From assembly GCA_030592605.1 (NCBI GenBank), contig JAUVIT010000129.1, positions 1 to 6,071 of the forward strand: a stretch of DNA of 6,071 nt, given 5' to 3'. The notes under the pieces are model-generated. The model saw only the letters and a program-made list of their open reading frames with translations, did not search any database and was not told where the DNA came from. Position numbers and translations under genes: made by a program. Below are positions 1-6,071 of this stretch, one piece after another (within the stretch, counting starts at the first letter, position 1; each line of letters starts with the position of its first letter). This DNA comes from Bacteroidota bacterium. Its GTDB lineage: Bacteria > Bacteroidota > Bacteroidia > Bacteroidales > GCA-2748055.

Positions 1-567
1 AGGCTCAACGGCATAGAGATACTCGGGAATCCTTTGGGGCATTCCACTCTGACTAAGCTTCAGCCGTAACTGGTACAGGCCACCAAATGCAAGGGATTCC
101 CTGAGGGACCCGGCTGCTTGCATCAGTGCCTGGCTGTCGAAGAAGAGCACCGGACCAAACTCAAAGTCATCCCGCAGGCTCCCCGGCTGGTAATCGATCA
201 CAGGATGTCCAGAAATTTTCCCTTCGATCCGGTCAAAATAGTCAGAATAGACCATGGCAGACCCGGTTCCGGAGGCTATCTCCAGGAAGCGGTCCAGGGC
301 AAACATCCCAAAACTTATCTTCGACTCCCGGGTAATCACCAGGGCGTAAGCAGCTCCGTTAGAGTGATCCGAAATCTTTCGGATAGTATCGGTACTGAAC
401 CTGCCATCGGTCTTTATAAATGAACATTCCTCCGTTACAGTATCAGTTTGCTCTTTTCCGAGCAGGTATACCCTATTAACCAGCTTGCTGGCATTGAGCT
501 CCCGCAGGGTCTCATCCCATAAGCCAGGCGTATTATAGGGAATAAAACAATTTATCTTATTCATCAT
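1..567 (-). CDS. Glycosyltransferase family 2-type protein, N-terminal part (cut by window edge)
   Basis: Partial gene: 189 codons are open from the start at 567 to the left edge, so the C-terminal part lies outside. The protein begins MNKINCFIPYN after a possible extra Met. It carries SAMVYSDY (residues 103-110), VIDYQPGSLRDDFEFG (123-138), FGGLYQLRLKLS (161-172) and PEYLYAVE (181-188). This is the N-terminal signature I know from Bacteroidota proteins annotated as glycosyltransferase family 2, where a canonical GT2 domain usually follows. There is no signal peptide or membrane segment, so it is probably cytoplasmic and uses a nucleotide sugar on an unknown acceptor (inference). The visible part itself resembles a GT-A fold but lacks a clear DxD metal motif. 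Two tandem in-frame ATGs (567-565 and 564-562) lie inside the end of the upstream amidase gene, overlapping it by 11 or 8 bases, so translation is probably coupled. ATG 567 is preferred because of its spacing from AAGGA. Confidence 0.8.
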   Translation of the reverse strand, partial: MMNKINCFIPYNTPGLWDETLRELNASKLVNRVYLLGKEQTDTVTEECSFIKTDGRFSTDTIRKISDHSNGAAYALVITRESKISFGMFALDRFLEIASGTGSAMVYSDYFDRIEGKISGHPVIDYQPGSLRDDFEFGPVLFFDSQALMQAAGSLRESLAFGGLYQLRLKLSQSGMPQRIPEYLYAVEP

Positions 568-3553
568 CTTTTTGATTCCTTAAGTAGTTTAATGTCTTTC
601 TCATAATAATATCCCTCATCTCCTGGTCCACTATGCTCTCAAAAGGGAATCCCAGGGAGACGATTCCATAAGCACCCCTGAAGGCTACACCTGCACTCAT
701 ATTGTTTTCCGAATACCTCATCAGGGTGATGGCTGTGGAATCTACGGGTTCCAGGGCATCGGCACCCTCCACCGTATAGAGCACGGGATCGGTCCCAGTA
801 TTGAAGCGGAACTCCTGGTCCATGTCAGAAAATTCGGGGTCCATGCTATAGAATTGACCCAGGCGGGATGCATTGCTGGTTCTCCACTTGAATTTCAACA
901 GGGATCCCACCCGCTCATCCTGCTGGTGAAGGTGCATGTCGGAGGCAATATGTGCCCCTGTAACCAGTAGCTTTCCTCCACCCAATAAATAGTTCTCCAG
1001 CACATCCAGGATAGCTTCGGGCCATACCTGGTAGTGACAGACCGAATCATTTTTTGGCATATAGCTTGAACGTTCCTCACCGGCAAGATAATCCACCAGG
1101 CAGTAAGACTCCAGCTCCAGAGAATCATTCACAAGCGATTCATCACTGACCGAAACAAAGGAGTATCCGGCATTTCGAATGGAGAGCCCATGTACGTAGC
1201 TGAAATCAAAACTGTTTCCGGGAATCACTTTTGCTTCCAGATCGGCATAGGACGCACCATGTCCGGGCGCATCATCATCCAGCCATGGAGAGTCTTTCCG
1301 ATAATCGAACTGATCTCCAACTGTATGCAGGTCCACACCGTAAGCAACGCCCTGGTCCACCATATTCATAAAGCCAGCATGATGCTCATCATTGAACCAG
1401 GCCGGGCCACTGGTCCGGTCAAAGGCAGAGATAATCGCAACGCTTCCTTTTGAATCGCTGGTCAGGCAAGCTGAAAGCACTTCCGATGGAAAGCTTTCAC
1501 CTCCCTTGTTCACTGCCGTAATCTTAAAGGAGTATATGGTATCAGCTTGAACATTATCCACCACAAAATATGGGGTGTCTACCGGAGTTCCGTTATCAAA
1601 TGCACCCGCGTTAATACGGGTATAGACCAAGTAGCTTTCGGCCTCTGCCGTAGGTTCCAGGGGATCGCTTACCGGTTTCCACTGCAAGACTATGGACTCG
1701 CCCTGAAAAATTCCGGTCTGAAAATGATCCACCGGAAGAGCTTGAACAATATAAGGTGTGCCGTACTGTGTATGCAGGAACTTCAGCATCCCCTTATAGA
1801 TGGAACGGCTCACATGAAAGCGGAACATGGGTTCCTGACCAAAACGCATATCGATGAAATTCTGGTGAGAAAAGAGTTCCAGTAACATGGTAGGCACATT
1901 GGGTCGGTACGCTTCGCTATACCCTTTGTCCCACATTCCCCGCCGGGTCCATGCCGGATCATAGGAAGCCCTTAGATCCTCCACAATTTGCGACTGCACC
2001 AGATCGGTGAGGTCACGGGAGGCCATTTTTGACACACCTGAGGGAAAGTAACCCCGATCATAGGCGGTGCTGTAAATACCCAGGGTACCAATCACTGTAT
2101 CATTGTCTGTGACCCCGGCATCGGTATGAAAGGCAAAGGAGAGGTCCACAGGGATGCCCAGGCCCTTGTTCCTGCGATCGGCTTTGGGACCTGAGGGAGC
2201 TCCCACCAGGTAGTTGACCCATTCGCCCCTCGACTGGTAATCGTCGTTATAATCGTTGGCATCGTTCAGTTTCCACACCAGGGTGTCGGGCATACCGGCA
2301 TACTGAAGGTAATATCGGGCTCCCTCCTGGTAGCGGGGCCGCTGACTGGTAAAACCGTTCCTGGCTATATTTCCCATTCCGCCTCCAAATTTAACTGCGT
2401 CGGCCGTCACCCTTTTGCCACGTTTAGCGCCCTTGTTTATCAGGACTACTCTTCCTTGTTCCGAATGGATCCCCCGGGCAAAACTGAACTTTCCCAGGTA
2501 GACCCAGGTTCCGCCACCCATTTGCTGATTGATTGTGAATTCGCTTACTCCACCCCTGTGATAAACCCTGTAGAGGGCATCACTTACATTTTCCTTAGAA
2601 GCTTGAAATGAGACATAAACGGCATATTCGCCCGTTTCAGGGATCTCAGGAATCCACTGTATGGAAGAGGTTGCTTTCCGATCTGATTGCATGGTATGAT
2701 AGGAGCCAAGTCTGAAGGGATTCTCATTCACATAGGGTGGTTTACCCATGCCAAAACCGCTTCCTTCCTCACTCTCCTCCAAATATTCCGGGGCCACAAA
2801 TAGACTACGCCCGGTACTTCCGTCATTATCCACAACAACTTCATGAAGCTGCCAGTCGCGTTCACGAGGAACAAATACATTGGCTCCGGCATTCTCCAGC
2901 ATGGGAACCAGGAAGGGCATGGTATAGGAAAGTGGATAGATATCCTCAACCGTTTGAAAAAGTCTGGCCCGCTGCCACTCCCACCTGTTTAACTTGGATT
3001 CATAATACCAGCCATGGCTGTGCCACAGGGCAATGTTTGTATTGTAAAGTGCCGAAGTGCTCAGATAGGGTTTGGAAAGGTTTTGTACAAGTGGTGGTGA
3101 TTTACGTTTAAACTGGCCTGAGGAACGTCTTCTGTCAACTGTTTTAGAGGAGCTGCGGTAGTAATTGGGGACCAGGGTCCGGATATTTATCTTGCCTGCA
3201 AAAAGCTCTATCCTGTATTTATCAAAAGGTTCCCTCAGGTCAGACCCGATTGCTGCCAGAATCGAATCAACACTAGCCTCCCGAAAGGGAGCATAGGCCA
3301 GCTGTTTATCTGCATATACCCTGATCCTGTCGGGTTTCTTAAAAAACACCACCGATGAAATGGTGGTGGAATCTCTTTTCTGATAAGCTGTTAGCCCTAC
3401 AAACCAATCACTGTTCAGGAGCGAGTCGCAATGGTGCCACACCTGGGCCAGAGCCATTGAATCGGTCATGGCAGCAGGATTCTGGGCATGAAGTGAGCTG
3501 AGAAAAAGTGTATTCAACAAAAACAGGGCACCGGTCTTCAATAATTTTTGCAT
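557..3553 (-). CDS. Exported multidomain N-acetylmuramoyl-L-alanine amidase-like protein with golvesin-type and fibronectin III domains
   Basis: The 998-residue protein has a signal peptide (about 1-23, cleavage likely after SSLHA) and is probably periplasmic or surface-exposed. Residues 30-135 form an unrecognised domain, followed by a basic linker (RRRSSGQFKRK, 141-151). An Amidase_3-like zinc amidase comes in two pieces: residues 170-245 with LWHSHGW (H180 as first zinc ligand), E203 as the likely zinc glutamate and NAGANVFVPRERD; then about 410-595 with FAFHTDAG (H476) and MLLELFSHQNFID (E559, the catalytic glutamate position). Between them, about 274-390, sits a golvesin/Xly carbohydrate-binding-like beta domain (SSIQWIPEIPETGEYAVYVS, then GGGTWVYLGKFSF). 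A fibronectin III domain follows (605-696), then a GATase1-like alpha/beta domain (703-992). Family knowledge predicts cleavage of the MurNAc-L-Ala bond in peptidoglycan. Relatives are often labelled 'xanthan lyase', but nothing here shows polysaccharide lyase chemistry. The start lies 8 bases after the namZ-like stop, with AGGA 6 bases upstream. Confidence 0.88.
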   Translation of the reverse strand: MQKLLKTGALFLLNTLFLSSLHAQNPAAMTDSMALAQVWHHCDSLLNSDWFVGLTAYQKRDSTTISSVVFFKKPDRIRVYADKQLAYAPFREASVDSILAAIGSDLREPFDKYRIELFAGKINIRTLVPNYYRSSSKTVDRRRSSGQFKRKSPPLVQNLSKPYLSTSALYNTNIALWHSHGWYYESKLNRWEWQRARLFQTVEDIYPLSYTMPFLVPMLENAGANVFVPRERDWQLHEVVVDNDGSTGRSLFVAPEYLEESEEGSGFGMGKPPYVNENPFRLGSYHTMQSDRKATSSIQWIPEIPETGEYAVYVSFQASKENVSDALYRVYHRGGVSEFTINQQMGGGTWVYLGKFSFARGIHSEQGRVVLINKGAKRGKRVTADAVKFGGGMGNIARNGFTSQRPRYQEGARYYLQYAGMPDTLVWKLNDANDYNDDYQSRGEWVNYLVGAPSGPKADRRNKGLGIPVDLSFAFHTDAGVTDNDTVIGTLGIYSTAYDRGYFPSGVSKMASRDLTDLVQSQIVEDLRASYDPAWTRRGMWDKGYSEAYRPNVPTMLLELFSHQNFIDMRFGQEPMFRFHVSRSIYKGMLKFLHTQYGTPYIVQALPVDHFQTGIFQGESIVLQWKPVSDPLEPTAEAESYLVYTRINAGAFDNGTPVDTPYFVVDNVQADTIYSFKITAVNKGGESFPSEVLSACLTSDSKGSVAIISAFDRTSGPAWFNDEHHAGFMNMVDQGVAYGVDLHTVGDQFDYRKDSPWLDDDAPGHGASYADLEAKVIPGNSFDFSYVHGLSIRNAGYSFVSVSDESLVNDSLELESYCLVDYLAGEERSSYMPKNDSVCHYQVWPEAILDVLENYLLGGGKLLVTGAHIASDMHLHQQDERVGSLLKFKWRTSNASRLGQFYSMDPEFSDMDQEFRFNTGTDPVLYTVEGADALEPVDSTAITLMRYSENNMSAGVAFRGAYGIVSLGFPFESIVDQEMRDIIMRKTLNYLRNQKDDE
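577..581 (-). promoter_or_regulatory. Ribosome binding site of the glycosyltransferase gene, inside the amidase gene
   Basis: On the minus strand AAGGA occurs 9 bases before ATG 567 and 12 bases before ATG 564, within the last codons of the amidase-like gene. The spacing favours the first of the two tandem ATGs. With the 11-base gene overlap it indicates translational coupling. Confidence 0.45.
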
Positions 3554-3559
3554 CTATGA

Positions 3560-3563
3560 TCCT
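3560..3563 (-). promoter_or_regulatory. Ribosome binding site of the amidase-like gene, overlapping the namZ stop codon
   Basis: On the minus strand the namZ stop TAG (3564-3562) is embedded in TAGGAT, whose AGGA lies 6 bases before the ATG at 3553. A ribosome terminating on namZ therefore covers the start site of the next gene, and this supports ATG 3553 as the true start. Confidence 0.45.
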
Positions 3564-4800
3564 ATTTATAAAGGTAATATGGAATGGAGCGCGCACTGAA
3601 CCGGTCTACATCCCGGTTCCAGTACTCCTGTATCTCATTGAAATTAAAATTGCTCATCATGGAGGTACGCAGACTATCCGACCCACATACTATATCAAAC
3701 ATGCGGTACCGGTTCTCTTTATCCTTAAATGGATCAAAGGACGGATCAAGCTTGTGGGCCTCCTGCAGAAACCAGAATTGAATGCTTGTTAGCGGTGCCC
3801 TTAATGGATCGGTCAGATGAATCTGCACCCCCTGCAAGGGTATTCCCTTCTTAGCCATATAATAGGGTTTGAACCATATGGGACGAAATTCTACACCATC
3901 AATTTGAAGAGCATTCATGGCATGAGCCAGTTGTAAGGCATCGATATTCTCAGTGGCCAGAAGCTGGAACGGAAGGGTATATCCGATCCCAATCATATTG
4001 GGGTCCAGCTCGCCAATAATCCCGGTTGCAGGATAGAAATAGGCGGTACGATAATCTGGAATATGGGGTGAGGTGGGCACCCAGGGTAGTCCGCATTCTC
4101 CAAAGGTCATTTCCCGCTTCCATCCCTCCATGGGAACCACCTGGAGCTTACACTGTTTGCCTCCCTCCAGCATCCCTTCTCCATTTAGCATTAATGCCAG
4201 CTCTCCACAGGTAAGTCCGTAAACATAGGGGATGCTATACTGGCTCACAAAAGAGTGAAAGCCATCCTCCACCAGGGGCCCCTCAATCCGAACCCCTCCA
4301 AGTGGATTGGGCCGGTCGAGCACAATGACCTCTTTATCCATCTCTGCAGCTGCCTCCATCACCAAACCCATGGTGCTGATATAGGTGTAGGAGCGCACTC
4401 CGATGTCCTGGATGTCATATACAAGAACATCCACGTAAGCAAGCGACTCCTTGCTGGGTTTTCTGTTCGATCCATATAGGGAATAAACAGGAATACCCGT
4501 TTGCATATCCACCTGGTCCTCCACATGATCGCCGGCCGAAAAATCTCCCCGCACCCCATGTTCGGGGCCATAGAGGGCTGTGAGCTTCACATTTGCATGC
4601 AGGATATCAATGGTGGAACGAAGCGATCCATCTACACCGGTGGGATTGGTAACCAGTCCGACCCGTTTCCCTTTTAGCACATCAAATCCGCGGTCAGCCA
4701 ACACTTCAATGCCCGTTTTAACCTGCGATTGCGCTCCCAGGAGCATGACAAACAGAAGGGTAAGAGAGGCCAGCTTACGATGAGTCAGATAGCGTTTCAT
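3562..4800 (-). CDS. namZ: NamZ-like exo-beta-N-acetylmuramidase (DUF1343, GH171), exported
   Basis: A DUF1343 family protein of normal length, 412 residues from the ATG at 4800. Characterised members (NamZ/YbbC of Bacillus subtilis and the Tannerella forsythia homologue) remove MurNAc from the non-reducing end of peptidoglycan fragments. With numbering from a TTG three codons upstream, the family motifs are GLVTNPTGVDG (51-61), YGPEHGVRGDF (80-90, holding the likely active-site Glu-His), DIQDIGVRSYTY (132-143), DRPNPLGG (165-172), PTSPHIPDYRTAYFYPATG (245-263) and GVQIHLTDP (327-335). The N-terminus KRYLTHRK plus LASLTLLFVMLLGAQSQ is a Sec signal peptide without a lipobox cysteine, so the enzyme should be soluble in the periplasm. 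ATG 4800 is chosen over TTG 4809 because ATG is the commoner start and directly precedes the basic n-region; neither has a strong ribosome binding site. It is the first gene of the minus-strand operon, with an amidase-like gene 8 bases downstream, which suggests joint peptidoglycan breakdown. Confidence 0.88.
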   Translation of the reverse strand: MKRYLTHRKLASLTLLFVMLLGAQSQVKTGIEVLADRGFDVLKGKRVGLVTNPTGVDGSLRSTIDILHANVKLTALYGPEHGVRGDFSAGDHVEDQVDMQTGIPVYSLYGSNRKPSKESLAYVDVLVYDIQDIGVRSYTYISTMGLVMEAAAEMDKEVIVLDRPNPLGGVRIEGPLVEDGFHSFVSQYSIPYVYGLTCGELALMLNGEGMLEGGKQCKLQVVPMEGWKREMTFGECGLPWVPTSPHIPDYRTAYFYPATGIIGELDPNMIGIGYTLPFQLLATENIDALQLAHAMNALQIDGVEFRPIWFKPYYMAKKGIPLQGVQIHLTDPLRAPLTSIQFWFLQEAHKLDPSFDPFKDKENRYRMFDIVCGSDSLRTSMMSNFNFNEIQEYWNRDVDRFSARSIPYYLYK

Positions 4801-4881
4801 GGGGTCCAAATTTGAATTCTAAAGATAATATTTAACTTTAACAGTATAATACGTCATACAAATTTTCGTGCCTTCAATCTT
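4801..4881. promoter_or_regulatory. Divergent intergenic promoter region
   Basis: This AT-rich 81-base gap lies between the start codons of the minus-strand namZ-like operon and the plus-strand flavoprotein gene, so it must hold promoter signals for both unless transcription starts inside a gene. On the minus strand I see TATCTTTA (bases 4827-4820), a near match to the Bacteroidota -7 element TAnnTTTG, but no TTG at a proper distance upstream of it. No convincing operator palindrome is visible. Confidence 0.5.
4811..4840 (+). promoter_or_regulatory. Candidate Bacteroidota-type promoter for the flavoprotein gene
   Basis: TTTG at 4811-4814 is followed after 18 bases by TAACTTTA at 4833-4840. 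This resembles the Bacteroidota -33 (TTTG) and -7 (TAnnTTTG) elements with one mismatch in the last base. Transcription would start near 4846, giving a leader of about 36 bases. A TATAAT lies at 4845-4850 but has no matching -35 element. Short motifs like these occur by chance in AT-rich DNA, so the call is tentative. Confidence 0.35.
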
Positions 4882-6071
4882 ATGACTTCCCTTATAAAAA
4901 AACTATCAGCTGCCATTGGCAAAACCCAGGTTTATACCGACGATCTGACCCTGACTGCAACTGCGGCCGATGCAGGATGTTACCGCAAGATACCAAAGAT
5001 TGTACTTAAACCGAAAGATGAAAAGCAGGTAATTGAGTCCCTGAAAGTTCTCCATGAAACAGGGACAGCTCTTACCTTCCGGGCCGCCGGGACCAGCCTA
5101 TCCGGACAGTCCATTTCCGATTCAGTTCTGCTTCAGGCCAGAGGTCAACATTGGAGCGGTTTCAAAATCCTGGAAGAAGGCAAGCTGATCCGGGCCCAAC
5201 CAGGGATCACCGGTACCAGGCTAAATCAGCTCCTGGCGTCGACCGGGATGAAATTTGGTCCAGATCCAGCCTCTATCAACTCGGCCATGGTGGGTGGAAT
5301 CATTGCCAACAATGCCAGCGGGATGAGCTGTGGAATACATGCCAACAGCTATGCCACCATTCAATCGGCCAGGATCGTCTTTGCTGATGGCACTCTGCTT
5401 GATACATCCAGTCAAAAGAGCTGTGAAGCCTTGCTCAAATCAAAGCCGGAATTGGTATCGACCCTCAATCGCATTGGAGAAGAAATTCGTTCCAATCCTG
5501 TTTTGCTTGAAAAGATCAGGAAGAAATACAGCATTAAGAATACAACGGGTTATGGGATGAACACACTTCTCGATTTTGAGGATCCCATAGATATCATTCT
5601 CCACTTGCTGGTGGGTTCGGAAGGAACCCTGGGTTTTGTCTCGGAGGCTACATTTTCCACCATTCCGGTCAAAGCCTTCAGAGCCTCCTCGCTGATCTAC
5701 TTTAAAGATCTTGAATCTGCCTGTAATGCGGTACCCCTGTTAAGAGAAGCCAGGATACCGGCCATTGAGATCATGGACCGTGAGGCACTGCGCTCAGTGG
5801 AAGGTGATGCTGGGATCCCTGACTATATCCGGGAACTGGACAAGGGAGTTACTGCCCTGCTTATCGATCTTGAAGAAGAGAGCCAGGAAGCACTGGATGC
5901 AATGGTGGACCGGACCAGGAAGGCACTTTCGGGATTTAAGCTGATACGTGATTTTGAGGTCACTTCCGATCCAAAACAGATCACAGACTACTGGAATGTG
6001 CGCAAGGGTATATTTCCCTCGGTAGGCGGTATGCGCAAACCGGGAACCAGTGTGATTATTGAAGATGTAGC
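4882..6071 (+). CDS. FAD-binding D-lactate dehydrogenase/glycolate oxidase-type flavoprotein, N-terminal part (cut by window edge)
   Basis: An open frame of 396 codons runs from ATG 4882 to the right edge with no stop. It shows the PCMH/VAO-type FAD-binding domain (FAD_binding_4): VLKPKDEKQVIESLKVL (41-57), FRAAGTSLSGQSISDSVLLQ (67-86), GPDPASINSAMVGGIIANNA (126-145) and LLVGSEGTLGFVSEATF (242-258). The FAD-oxidase C-terminal domain begins after about residue 260 and ends in WNVRKGIFPSVGGMRKPGTS (371-390), then VIIED. The segment NTTGYGMNTLLDF (220-232) and the RKGIFPSVGG wording match the long bacterial enzymes that fuse this flavoprotein to a C-terminal iron-sulfur (CCG/Fer4) module of about 900 or more residues. 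These oxidise D-lactate or a related 2-hydroxy acid and pass electrons to the respiratory chain. The Fe-S half is outside the window, so the fusion and the exact substrate are inferred. There is no signal peptide; a cytoplasmic or membrane-peripheral location is expected. The gene is divergent from the cell-wall operon and looks unrelated to it. Confidence 0.88.
   Translation, partial: MTSLIKKLSAAIGKTQVYTDDLTLTATAADAGCYRKIPKIVLKPKDEKQVIESLKVLHETGTALTFRAAGTSLSGQSISDSVLLQARGQHWSGFKILEEGKLIRAQPGITGTRLNQLLASTGMKFGPDPASINSAMVGGIIANNASGMSCGIHANSYATIQSARIVFADGTLLDTSSQKSCEALLKSKPELVSTLNRIGEEIRSNPVLLEKIRKKYSIKNTTGYGMNTLLDFEDPIDIILHLLVGSEGTLGFVSEATFSTIPVKAFRASSLIYFKDLESACNAVPLLREARIPAIEIMDREALRSVEGDAGIPDYIRELDKGVTALLIDLEEESQEALDAMVDRTRKALSGFKLIRDFEVTSDPKQITDYWNVRKGIFPSVGGMRKPGTSVIIEDV

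Noticed and set aside
118..423. Plus-strand open frame of 101 codons near the left edge
   Set aside because: Antisense to the glycosyltransferase, whose conserved motifs (GSLRDDFEFG, YLYAVE) are clear in the other strand.
1547..1885. Plus-strand open frame of 112 codons
   Set aside because: Antisense to the second amidase half and the fibronectin III domain, with no motif or independent promoter; explained by the codon use of the real gene.
2737..3111. Plus-strand open frame of 124 codons opposite the amidase-like gene
   Set aside because: It lies entirely antisense to conserved catalytic-domain sequence, has a composition unlike a folded protein (rich in Pro, His, Arg and Trp) and no ribosome binding site or recognisable motif. 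It is a shadow frame.
557..3553. Annotation of the large protein as a xanthan lyase
   Set aside because: That label is common for this family, but I see no polysaccharide lyase domain. The visible catalytic residues are those of a zinc amidase, with the golvesin/Xly-like part being only a binding-type domain.
4801..4809. TTG start extending the NamZ homologue by three residues (MDP before MKRYL)
   Set aside because: It adds only Met-Asp-Pro before a standard basic n-region, and ATG 4800 is the simpler start. It cannot be fully excluded because neither site has a strong ribosome binding site.
5151..5560. Overlapping short frames on both strands within the flavoprotein gene
   Set aside because: The uninterrupted frame from 4882 carries all FAD-domain motifs through this stretch, so these alternatives are shadows.
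1..6071. Mobile element, CRISPR array, tRNA/rRNA, phage or defence genes
   Set aside because: No inverted terminal repeats, regularly spaced repeats, RNA gene sequences or transposase, integrase or nuclease motifs were seen. Gene packing leaves only one intergenic region of 81 bases.

Overview
The window looks like an ordinary chromosomal segment of a member of the Bacteroidota, probably Bacteroidales or a close relative. This rests on protein resemblance: a large Sec-exported golvesin/fibronectin III protein of the type often annotated 'xanthan lyase', a glycosyltransferase with the characteristic GSLRDDFxFG N-terminal domain, and a Bacteroidota-type DUF1343/NamZ protein. Intergenic space is AT-rich and start sites have weak or moderate Shine-Dalgarno sequences, which also fits. 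Base composition is roughly balanced. I see no mobile element, CRISPR array, RNA gene or long repeat.

Layout. Three minus-strand genes run from about 4800 down to the left edge and are packed as one operon: a NamZ-like exo-beta-N-acetylmuramidase (3562-4800), then after 8 bases a 998-residue multidomain exported protein with a split N-acetylmuramoyl-L-alanine amidase domain (557-3553), then overlapping it by 11 bases a glycosyltransferase cut by the window edge (1-567). An 81-base AT-rich gap (4801-4881) separates them from a divergent plus-strand gene (4882 to the right edge) for the N-terminal part of a D-lactate dehydrogenase/glycolate oxidase-type FAD flavoprotein.

How they may work together. 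NamZ proteins release MurNAc from the non-reducing end of peptidoglycan fragments, and in Bacillus subtilis NamZ acts together with an amidase that first strips off the stem peptide. Here a NamZ homologue sits directly before an exported protein that keeps all the expected amidase zinc and catalytic residues. The simplest inference is a periplasmic pair that dismantles or salvages cell-wall fragments. The glycosyltransferase is translationally linked but its acceptor cannot be read from this part of the protein. The flavoprotein is a separate transcription unit in carbon and energy metabolism.

I found no clearly new system. The most interesting points are architectural: a golvesin-type domain apparently inserted inside the amidase fold, a GATase-like C-terminal domain without a nucleophile, and a GT-A-like N-terminal domain in the glycosyltransferase that lacks the usual metal-binding aspartates.
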